Source: Nevskiales bacterium (GTDB taxonomy: Bacteria > Pseudomonadota > Gammaproteobacteria > Nevskiales > Nevskiaceae). From it: a stretch of 41,329 nucleotides of DNA. A model generated the notes under the pieces. That model did not search any database. It saw only the letters and a program-made list of their open reading frames with translations, and was not told the origin of the DNA. This document shows, piece by piece, positions 16,737 to 23,683 of this stretch (positions are counted from its first letter, which is position 1; the number at the start of each line of letters is the position of its first letter). The stretch spans positions 1-41,329 of the forward strand of contig JAQVDP010000024.1 in the NCBI GenBank assembly GCA_028698335.1, in the 5' to 3' direction. Position numbers and translations under genes: made by a program.

Positions 16737-17995
16737 TAGCGGCGCTCGCCGAAACGGCGGCCGAAGGACACGCCCCACATGTACATGTCGTTCTTGACGT
16801 CGGCTTCACCGCCGCCGAGGGCCGGCGGGATCGACTGTTCGCCCGACACTTCCTTGCGTTCCAGCAGCGCCGCGTAACCGGTGACCTCCCAGCCGTCGCG
16901 CATCTGCTAGGTGGCGCCCGCGGTGTAGTGGTCCTCGCCGACCACGGGCGAGAGCAGGTTGAACAGGGTTTCCGACGTCTGGACGATCTGGGTGGCGTGG
17001 CTGTAGCCGGCGCGCAGCGTCAGGTCCGGGCGTGCCTTCCAGACGATGCCGAGCTTGTAGATGTTCTGGTCGTCCCAGCCGAAGCCGGGGCCGTCGTCGG
17101 AACCCATCAGGTGGCCCTGGTTGAGCTGGCCGATCGGGTTTCCGAGCGCCGCTTCAGAGGCGTATTCGGTGCGCTGGTAGTCGACGGCGACATTCAGCGT
17201 CGGGCTCAGTGCGTAGGCGAGGCCGCCGCCCCAGATCGCCGGAAGCTCCAGCTTGCCCTGCTCCGGCAGCAGGCCCGCGTAGTCGTCCAGGCGCTGGGTC
17301 CAGGTCTTGCTGCGGTAGGCGAGGCCGCCGGTCAGCCCCGGCGCCAGCTGGCCGTGCCAGCCGACCGTGAACGACACCCCGAAGCCGCCTTCATAGCCCT
17401 GGTTGGTGAACTTGTCCGGGTTCTCGGAGAGCGCGGCGAAGGGCTGCACGCCCTTGACCTCGAGCACCTCGTAGCTGACGTTGAGGCTCGCGCCGAGCGC
17501 ATGCCGGTCGGTGAGCTTGTAGGCCAGCGTGCTGCTGATGCCGGACTGCCCCAGCGACAGGCCGCCGCGCGGGTCGGCGCCGAAGCGCGCATAGGGGTTG
17601 CGCTTGTAGTCGGTGCCGAGGCCGGCGCTGAACATGTTCATTCCGAACGCCGTGCGCTCGTTCAGCGCCATGACGAAGCCGACCTGCGGAATCGGGAACT
17701 GGCGCTGGCCATCCGAGGAGTAGTTCTCGTCCGGGCCCGCGGCGTTGTCGCGGATGCGGGCGGTCGGCAGTACCGTGACCCAGTCCAGACCGAGGTCGAA
17801 GCGCGTGCCCAGCGTCACGGCCGTGGCGGGATTGGCGGAGATCCAGTAGCTGTCCTCGGCGCTGGTGTAGCCGATGCCGCCGGCGCCCATGGACTTGATG
17901 CCGTAGCCGTGCTCGAACGGCCCGTAAGCGGCCTGCGCCGAAAGCGACAGCGCCAGTGGGGCGAGGCCCGCGGCAATCCGGCGGCTGTAGTTCAT
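16736..17995 (-). pseudogene. FadL/OmpP1-family outer-membrane hydrophobic-compound transporter, broken by an in-frame amber codon
   Basis: The full frame is 420 codons with one internal TAG at 16907-16909. It would encode a FadL-type 14-strand barrel that imports fatty acids or hydrocarbons. Signal peptide MNYSRRIAAGLAPLALSLSA plus QA, then the FadL N-terminal hatch pattern (SMGAGGIGYTSAEDSYWISANPA) and repeated amphipathic strands are present. The first 362 residues are open and end at HYTAGAT; beyond the TAG the same frame continues for 56 residues (QMRDGWEVTGYAALLERKEVSG and onward to VSFGRRFGERR) to a normal TAA. So no frame is lost: only one codon, probably once TAT or TAC (Tyr, 'GATYQ'), is changed. 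The product would lack the last strands needed for barrel closure. It may be a recent mutation, readthrough, or a sequencing error. ATG 17995 has GGAG upstream. Confidence 0.75.
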
Positions 17996-18140
17996 CGATA
18001 TCTCCATTGTGTTTGTTGTGTCTTCGTGTCCGTTCCGCAGTTCGCGCCAGGGCCGCCCGCGCTGCGGGTGCCGTTGCGGAGTGGGGAGTGCGCGGCCGCA
18101 TTCTGCCGCTTGCCATGGATCCCCGATCGGGTCGCGGGAT

Positions 18141-18152
18141 AGGGCCTGTTTA
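18141..18152 (+). repeat. Copy of 12-mer AGGGCCTGTTTA, inverted relative to 16725-16736
   Basis: An exact inverse of the 12-mer at the 3' end of the FadL frame, so the gene is bracketed by short inverted repeats about 1.4 kb apart. No transposase lies between them. Confidence 0.45.
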
Positions 18153-18259
18153 TAGATATAGCGGGATCGGGCGCCGCAGGCCCCACACTTTAAGATAGGT
18201 GATGGAGCGGGGCGCCGATGCAACCGTCAGGAGGACTGTGCGACACTACATACCATTCA

Positions 18260-18275
18260 GTACGTAAAAACGTAC
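18260..18275. promoter_or_regulatory. Perfect palindrome GTACGT-AAAA-ACGTAC upstream of RND-1
   Basis: The 6-bp arms are perfect with a 4-base centre and end 22 bases before the RND-1 start. An overlapping imperfect dyad (ACATACC...AGTACGT, from about 18248) resembles the ACATAC-type half-sites of TetR-family repressors such as AcrR. HAE3/RND genes are often TetR-controlled, but no TetR gene lies in this window. Operator role is an inference. Confidence 0.45.
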
Positions 18276-18297
18276 GCCAAGTGTTGGGGTGAGATTC

Positions 18298-20595
18298 ATG
18301 GAAGGGCGTATCGCCGCCGCGTTGGTGCGGTTTCGGCTGTGGCTGTTCCTGGCATCGGTGCTGGCGATCGTCGGCTTCGTGTCCGGGGCCCGCGACCTCT
18401 GGTTCGAAAGCAGCTACCGGATTTTCTTCTCGGACGACGATCCGTATCTGGTCGCGCACGACCACATCGAGAACTCGTACACCAAGGCCGACAACGTGAT
18501 GTTCATCGTCGCGCCGCGCGACGGTGACGTGTTCACGCGCGACACGCTCAAGGCGCTGCGCGAGCTGACCGAGGCGGCGTGGACGACGCCGCGCTCGATC
18601 CGCGTCGACTCGATCACCAACTTCCAGCATTCGGTCGGCATCGACGACGATCTGATCGTCAACGATCTGGTGCCCGAGGTCGACACGCTCAGCGATGCCG
18701 ACATCGCCGGGATCAGGCGCGCCGCGCTGGCCGAGCCAGCCCTGGTCGGCAGCCTGATTTCGGACAAGGCCGACGTGACCGCGATCAACGTGCGACTGGA
18801 GATGCCCGGCAACAGCCGCGAAACCAGCAAGATCGGCAAGCAGGTGGTCGATTACGCGCGCGATCTGCGCGCGCAGGTGCTCGAGCACCATCCCGATCTC
18901 GACATCCGCATCATGGGGCAGGTCGTCGTCAACGAGGCGTTCAACGAGATCGCCGAGCACGATTCGGTCACCCTGGTCCCGATCATGTTCGTCGTCGTGA
19001 TCGTCCTCGTCGGCCTGTTCCTGCGCTCGTTCTCGGCGGTGGCCACGGTTAGCGTCGTGATCGTCTGCAGCATCCTGACGACCGTCGGCGTGCTCGGCTG
19101 GCTCGGCCTGAGGGTCAACCAGATCAACGTCTCGGCACCGGTGATCATCCTGACCCTGGCGGTATCGGATTGCGTGCACCTGCTCGTGCACTACCTCAAC
19201 GACCTGCGTCGCGGCATGGACAAGGTCAAGGCGATGACGCACACGATCGAGCTGAATCTGGTGCCGGTGTTCCTGACCAGCCTGACCACCGCGATCGGCT
19301 TCTTCTCGCTGAATTCCAGCGACTCGCCGCCGTTTCGCGAGCTCGGCACGGTGGTCGGCTTCGGGGTGTTCGGCGCGATGGCGTTCGCGCTGACGATGCT
19401 GCCGGCGATCATGTTGTGGCTGCCGGTACGGGTGAAGCAGGAGACCCGTTTCCAGCAGTTCACGCTGGCGGGGCTGGCCGAGCGCGTGCTCAAGCATCAC
19501 CAGCTCTATTTCTTCGGTATCAGCGCCGCGGCGCTGGTGCTGATCTCGTTCGCGCCGCGCAACGAACTCAACGACGATACCGTCGAGTACTTCGGCAAGT
19601 CGCTGGAGATCCGCCAGGCCATCGATTTCGTCCAGGACAACCTGACCGGCATCGATTCGATCGCGTATTCGCTCGACGCGGGTGCGCCGAGCGGCATCAA
19701 CGAGCCGGCCTATCTGAAGAAGGTCGAGGCCTTCAAGCAGTGGCTGGAGCAACAGCCCGAAGTCACCCACGTGTCGAGCTTCGTCGACGTGGTCAAGCGC
19801 CTCAACCGCAATCTGCACGGCGGCGATCCGGACTACTACCGGATCCCCGACGATCGCGAGCTGATCGCGCAGTACGTGTTGCTGTACGAGCTGTCGCTGC
19901 CGCAGGGGCTGGACCTGAACGACTCGATGAATTTCGACAAGTCGGCGACGCGCCTGTCGGTGAGCATCTCCAATGCCGCTTCGCGCGAACTCATCGAGTT
20001 CGAGCAGCGTGCCGCGCAGTGGCTGGAGCAGAACGCGCCGGAATTCAACGCGCAGGGTTCGAGCCTGAGCCTGATGTTCGGGCACATCGGGCAGAACAAT
20101 ATCTACAGCATGCTCAAGGGCTCGTCGATCGCGCTGCTGCTGATCGCGGTGACGCTGGTGGTGTTCCTGCGCTCGGTCAAGTTCGGGCTGATGTCGCTGC
20201 TGCCCAACGCGTTTCCCGCCGGTATGGCCTACGGTCTGTGGGCGCTGACCAGCGGCCAGGTCAACCTCGCCGCGGCCGGTGTGTTCTCGATCACGTTGGG
20301 CATCGTCGTCGACAACACCATCCACTTCTTCAGCAAGTACCTGCATGCCCGCCGTGATCGCGGCCGCTCGCCCGAGGATGCGATCCGCTACGCGTTCTCG
20401 ACCGTCGGCGCGGCGCTGCTGGTGACGACCTCGGCGCTGACGATGGGCTTCCTGATCCTCGCGACCTCGGACTTCCTGGTCAACGCGACGATGGGGCTGA
20501 TGACGGCGATGGTGATCGGCATCGCGCTGCTGTTCGACCTGCTATTCTTGCCCGGATTGCTGATGCGCTTCGACCGCGCCAAACCCGCTGCGTGA
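18298..20595 (+). CDS. HAE3/MMPL-type RND transporter (RND-1)
   Basis: A 765-residue inner-membrane transporter of the RND superfamily, hydrophobe/amphiphile efflux-3 (MMPL-like) family, predicted to move hydrophobic compounds or lipids using proton motive force. It has the expected 12-helix duplicated layout: TM1 (about 10-30), a periplasmic loop, TM2-6 (about 225-385), TM7 (about 400-415), a second loop, and TM8-12 (about 605-760). TM4 carries AVSDCVHLLVHY and TM10 carries GIVVDNTIHFF, so both proton-relay Asp residues are present. ATG 18298 is 5 bases after GGGGTGAG; a GTG at 18289 is an alternative. The UPF0114 gene follows after 10 bases. Direction of transport is not determinable. Confidence 0.93.
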   Translation: MEGRIAAALVRFRLWLFLASVLAIVGFVSGARDLWFESSYRIFFSDDDPYLVAHDHIENSYTKADNVMFIVAPRDGDVFTRDTLKALRELTEAAWTTPRSIRVDSITNFQHSVGIDDDLIVNDLVPEVDTLSDADIAGIRRAALAEPALVGSLISDKADVTAINVRLEMPGNSRETSKIGKQVVDYARDLRAQVLEHHPDLDIRIMGQVVVNEAFNEIAEHDSVTLVPIMFVVVIVLVGLFLRSFSAVATVSVVIVCSILTTVGVLGWLGLRVNQINVSAPVIILTLAVSDCVHLLVHYLNDLRRGMDKVKAMTHTIELNLVPVFLTSLTTAIGFFSLNSSDSPPFRELGTVVGFGVFGAMAFALTMLPAIMLWLPVRVKQETRFQQFTLAGLAERVLKHHQLYFFGISAAALVLISFAPRNELNDDTVEYFGKSLEIRQAIDFVQDNLTGIDSIAYSLDAGAPSGINEPAYLKKVEAFKQWLEQQPEVTHVSSFVDVVKRLNRNLHGGDPDYYRIPDDRELIAQYVLLYELSLPQGLDLNDSMNFDKSATRLSVSISNAASRELIEFEQRAAQWLEQNAPEFNAQGSSLSLMFGHIGQNNIYSMLKGSSIALLLIAVTLVVFLRSVKFGLMSLLPNAFPAGMAYGLWALTSGQVNLAAAGVFSITLGIVVDNTIHFFSKYLHARRDRGRSPEDAIRYAFSTVGAALLVTTSALTMGFLILATSDFLVNATMGLMTAMVIGIALLFDLLFLPGLLMRFDRAKPAA

Positions 20596-20605
20596 TCCCG
20601 ACCCG

Positions 20606-21115
20606 ATGAAGGCCGAAAAAGGAATCGAGCTGCTGCTCCTCGGCAGCCGCTGGCTGTTGCTGCCCCTGTATCTGATCCTGATGGCGATCCTCATGGTCTT
20701 CGCCGTCAAGGCCGGGCAGGAGCTGGTGCATCTGTTCGGGCACGTGCTCGAGATCACCGAGGCCGAGCTGATCCTGTCGGTCCTGTCGCTGATCGACATG
20801 GTGCTGGTGGCCAACCTGCTGGTGATGGTGGCGCTGTCGGGATACGAAACCTTCGTCTCGCGCTTCGATACCGTCGGCGAGATGGAGAAGCCGGCTTGGC
20901 TCGGCAAGCTCGACCCGGGCACGGTCAAGCTCAAGCTGGCGGCGAGCATCGTCGCGATCTCGGCGATCCACCTGCTCAAGATCTACATGAGCGCCAAGGC
21001 CTTCGAGCCGGACCGCCTGCTGGTGATGACCCTGGTGCATCTGGCCTTCGTGGTGTCGGCGCTGCTGCTGGCGATGGTCGACAAGATCGCCTTCGCGGGG
21101 CACCGCGAGCACTGA
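20606..21115 (+). CDS. UPF0114 (YqhA-like) membrane protein
   Basis: A 169-residue integral membrane protein of the UPF0114/YqhA family (function unknown). Four hydrophobic segments are visible: SRWLLLPLYLILMAILMVFA (about 14-33), LSLIDMVLVANLLVMVALSG, LKLAASIVAISAIHLLKIYM and LLVMTLVHLAFVVSALLLAM. Family signatures ESRWLL-like start, LIDMVLVANL, SGYETFVSRFD and KLAASIVAISAIHLL are all present. The gene follows RND-1 by 10 bases, so it is probably co-transcribed and could be an accessory subunit. That role is an inference. Confidence 0.93.
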   Translation: MKAEKGIELLLLGSRWLLLPLYLILMAILMVFAVKAGQELVHLFGHVLEITEAELILSVLSLIDMVLVANLLVMVALSGYETFVSRFDTVGEMEKPAWLGKLDPGTVKLKLAASIVAISAIHLLKIYMSAKAFEPDRLLVMTLVHLAFVVSALLLAMVDKIAFAGHREH

Positions 21116-21229
21116 CGCGCCCCGGCCGCGGCGGCGGCCGTGCGGGTTTTTCGGGCGTCGGCGGATGTGTGAAGATGCCGGTCCGGTCATCGGCGCGGTC
21201 CGCGCGCCTTCGTGGATGGAGGATCCGGC

Positions 21230-22876
21230 ATGAGCCTCGCAGAGCAGTTCATCACCCACAGCGTCGACAACCAGGCGCCGCCGCAGGGGCACTACAACGC
21301 GTATCTGAGCGACCGGGTGCTGCGGGAAGCGGTCGCCCGCGAGGGCGGCGACTGGGCCGATGCGCATCTGGCCGCCTTCGGCGCCGTCACCGGCGGCGAG
21401 ATGATGGAGCTCGGCTTCACCGCCAATGCCCACCGGCCGGAGCTGCGCGCGTTCGACCGCTACGGCAATCGCATCGACGAGGTCGAATTCCACCCGGCCT
21501 ATCACCGGGTCATGCAACTGGGCATGCAGTACGGCGTCCACGCCTACGCCTGGCGCAATTCCGACCGGACCGGGGCGCACGTCGCGCGCGCCGCGCTGGC
21601 GTACATGCACAACCAGGCCGAGGCCGGGACCGCGTGCCCGCTGACGATGACCCACTCGGCGGTGCCGGCGCTGCTGCATCAGCCGGATCTGGCCGAGCTG
21701 TGGGTGCCGCGGATCAATTCCTACGAATACGATCCGCGGGTGCTGCCGGCGGCGCAGAAGTCCGGCTGCATGGTCGGGATGGGGATGACCGAGAAGCAGG
21801 GCGGCTCCGACGTGCGCGCCAACACCACGCGGGCGTATCCGCAGGCCGACGGCAGTTACGAGATCGTCGGGCACAAGTGGTTCTTCTCGGCGCCGATGTG
21901 CGACGCCTGGCTGGTGCTCGCGTATCTGGATGCCGGCCTGACCTGTTTCCTGATGCCGAAGCTGCGCCCCGACGGCTCGCGCAACGCGATCCGGGTGCAG
22001 CGGCTCAAGGACAAGCTCGGCGACTGGAGCAACGCGTCGTCCGAGGTCGAGTTTCTCGGCGCCTGGGCGCAGCGGGTCGGAGGCGAGGGTCGCGGGGTCG
22101 CCACGATCCTGGAGATGGTCGCGCTGACCCGCCTCGACTGCATGATCGGATCGGCCGGTCTGATCCGGCAGTCCCTGGTGCAGGCGCTGCATCACACCGC
22201 GCACCGCAAGGCCTTCGGCAAGCGGCTGATCGATCAGCCGCTGATGCGCAACGTGCTCGCCGATCTGGCGCTCGAATCCGAGGGGGCGACCGCGCTGACG
22301 TTCCGGGTCGCGCGCGCGGTCGACGCGTCGGACCGCGATGCCGCCGAGGGCGCGCTGGCGCGGATCGCCACCGCGATCGGCAAGTACTGGATCTGCAAGC
22401 GCTGCCCGCCTGCCGTCAACGAGGCCCAGGAATGCCTGGGCGGTGCCGGCTACGTCGAGGAAACCGGCATGCCGCGCCTGTACCGGCAGGCGCCGCTGAA
22501 CTCGATCTGGGAGGGCAGCGGCAACATCCAGTGTCTCGACGTGCTGCGGGCCCTGGCCAAGGAGCCGGACACCCGCGACGCGTTCTTCGCCGAGCTGCAG
22601 TCGGCCCGCGGCGGCAACGCCGACCTCGACCGCGAGGTCGCATGGTTGTCGCAGGCGCTGGATGACGTCGCGACGCTGGAACTGCGCTCACGCATGGTCG
22701 TCGAGCGCATGGCGCTGGCCCTGCAGGCGGCGGTCCTGGTGCGCGCCGGCAACGCCGGAGTCGCCGACGCGTTCTGCGCCAGCCGGCTCGGCGGCGAGCA
22801 TGGGCTCAATTTCGGCACCCTGTCGCCGAACGTTGCACTGGAGCCGCTGATCGAGCGCGCGACGCTGGCGGTCTGA
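21230..22876 (+). CDS. AidB-like acyl-CoA dehydrogenase
   Basis: A 548-residue flavoprotein of the AidB branch of acyl-CoA dehydrogenases (E. coli AidB is about 541 residues). Features are the N-terminal NQAPPQGHYNAY loop, the FAD/substrate motif GMGMTEKQGGSDVRANTT, HKWFFSAPMCDAWLVLA, the helical domain with HRKAFGKRLIDQPLMRNVLADL, and SIWEGSGNIQCLDVLRAL with the catalytic-type Glu. AidB itself binds DNA and is linked to alkylation damage, but close homologues in catabolic loci probably oxidise acyl-CoAs. The ATG at 21230 follows GGAGGATCC. It lies 114 bases downstream of UPF0114 on the same strand. Confidence 0.93.
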   Translation: MSLAEQFITHSVDNQAPPQGHYNAYLSDRVLREAVAREGGDWADAHLAAFGAVTGGEMMELGFTANAHRPELRAFDRYGNRIDEVEFHPAYHRVMQLGMQYGVHAYAWRNSDRTGAHVARAALAYMHNQAEAGTACPLTMTHSAVPALLHQPDLAELWVPRINSYEYDPRVLPAAQKSGCMVGMGMTEKQGGSDVRANTTRAYPQADGSYEIVGHKWFFSAPMCDAWLVLAYLDAGLTCFLMPKLRPDGSRNAIRVQRLKDKLGDWSNASSEVEFLGAWAQRVGGEGRGVATILEMVALTRLDCMIGSAGLIRQSLVQALHHTAHRKAFGKRLIDQPLMRNVLADLALESEGATALTFRVARAVDASDRDAAEGALARIATAIGKYWICKRCPPAVNEAQECLGGAGYVEETGMPRLYRQAPLNSIWEGSGNIQCLDVLRALAKEPDTRDAFFAELQSARGGNADLDREVAWLSQALDDVATLELRSRMVVERMALALQAAVLVRAGNAGVADAFCASRLGGEHGLNFGTLSPNVALEPLIERATLAV

Positions 22877-22915
22877 GCGATCCGCCCGTCGCCGCTTCGC
22901 CCCGTCGCGATCGGC

Positions 22916-23320
22916 TCAGGCCGGCTCGGCCGGCAGCGGGTGCGTCAGCAGCACCCGGGCGAACGCCAGGGCCAGACCTGCGTACACCCCGGCGGCGATC
23001 CATAGCGGGATCGCGATCGGGGTCGCCGTGACCGCCTTGGCCAGCGCCGCGGCGCCGGCGAAGAAATGCAGCAGGTTGCCGGCGGCAACCGGGCGCGCGT
23101 AGATGCCGCCGATCAGCACCCCGCGCGCCATCCAGTCGAGCATCGCCAGGCCGAGATAGGCGGCGCCGAGCAGCTGGATCATGAGTGCCGCGGTCGCCGA
23201 CACCGGCGCGCCGAGCGCGGCCTGCAGTTCCTGCGGCGCAAAGCTGCAGGCGAGGCCGGCCAGGGCCAGGACGATCGCGCTGAGGGTCATCAGCAGACGG
23301 CGGCGTGCTGGGTTCGGCAT
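22916..23320 (-). CDS. Small four-helix membrane protein of unknown function
   Basis: A 134-residue hydrophobic protein with four likely transmembrane segments (LLMTLSAIVLALAGLACSF, TAALMIQLLGAAYLGLAMLDWMA, NLLHFFAGAAALAKAV and IPLWIAAGVYAGLALAFARVLL). The layout and the AAYLGLAMLDW segment resemble small uncharacterised membrane proteins of proteobacteria; no specific family is claimed. The ATG at 23320 lies in a conventional position; longer starts add a hydrophilic, Arg-rich stretch and look wrong. It is convergent with the AidB-like gene, and its upstream region is shared with the RND-2 promoter. Confidence 0.75.
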   Translation of the reverse strand: MPNPARRRLLMTLSAIVLALAGLACSFAPQELQAALGAPVSATAALMIQLLGAAYLGLAMLDWMARGVLIGGIYARPVAAGNLLHFFAGAAALAKAVTATPIAIPLWIAAGVYAGLALAFARVLLTHPLPAEPA

Positions 23321-23683
23321 CGGCGTTTTTCCCCGGGCGTCGGTCGGTTCGGATTGCACCATTATCGCGCGCAAACGCCCTGATGGAGTGGCCATCCGGC
23401 GACGTCGCGTGCGCAGGAAATATCCTACGGTAAGTCCGGTTTCCGCTGAGCCTGGACCCTCGGTCTGGACATTTTTTGCGCGGACCCAACCTCTTTTGAG
23501 GGTGCAAGCGGGGTGGGGGTTGGGCAAACCTAACTTTTGTTAGGCGTGGCCTATCCTTCCCAGCCTTAGCGTCTCATCCCGGAACCGAGCCCGCCATTTT
23601 CAGCAGCGGAGCAGGTCACGTAGCCGCGGCCGGATCCGCTAGGACCGCGGCACGAGATATTTGAAGTAGCGGGGAGAGAGCAA
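23321..23683. promoter_or_regulatory. Promoter region of the RND-2 / DUF1302 operon
   Basis: This 363-base region has no gene. It contains the perfect palindrome CCTAACTTTTGTTAGG (23529-23544), a smaller CCTC-TTTT-GAGG dyad (23490-23501) centred 41 bases upstream of it (about four helical turns), and a possible -10 box TATCCT at 23552. The palindrome would overlap the -35 position, which fits an activator site. Confidence 0.55.
23529..23544. promoter_or_regulatory. Palindrome CCTAAC-TTTT-GTTAGG, candidate LuxR/MalT-like operator (RND-2 promoter)
   Basis: A perfect 6-4-6 dyad. A near copy, CCAAAC-GAAA-GTTAGG, occurs upstream of the LuxR-2 regulator (34909-34924): read on its minus strand that site is CCTAACTTTCGTTTGG, 14 of 16 identical. 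Both lie upstream of a TATCC-like -10 candidate. A shared site before the operon and before the regulator that ends it is a strong hint of regulation by the MalT-like proteins. Confidence 0.6.

Larger units (their letters stand above)
17996..18297. promoter_or_regulatory. Divergent promoter region between FadL and RND-1
   Basis: These 302 bases separate the minus-strand FadL gene from the plus-strand RND transporter. They hold a third copy of AGGGCCTGTTTA (18141-18152), the palindrome at 18260-18275, and the ribosome site GGGGTGAG before RND-1. No coding potential is convincing here on either strand. Confidence 0.5.

Noticed and set aside
16613-18142. A plus-strand 509-codon frame opposite the FadL gene
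   Set aside because: The minus strand carries a clear FadL signal peptide and barrel pattern; the plus frame is an antisense shadow.
18190-20346. A 718-codon frame antisense to RND-1
   Set aside because: Same reason; it is opposite a well-supported transporter with helix pattern and motifs.
20900-21120. Possible riboswitch or small RNA in the GC-rich tract after UPF0114
   Set aside because: No conserved structure or motif could be recognised.
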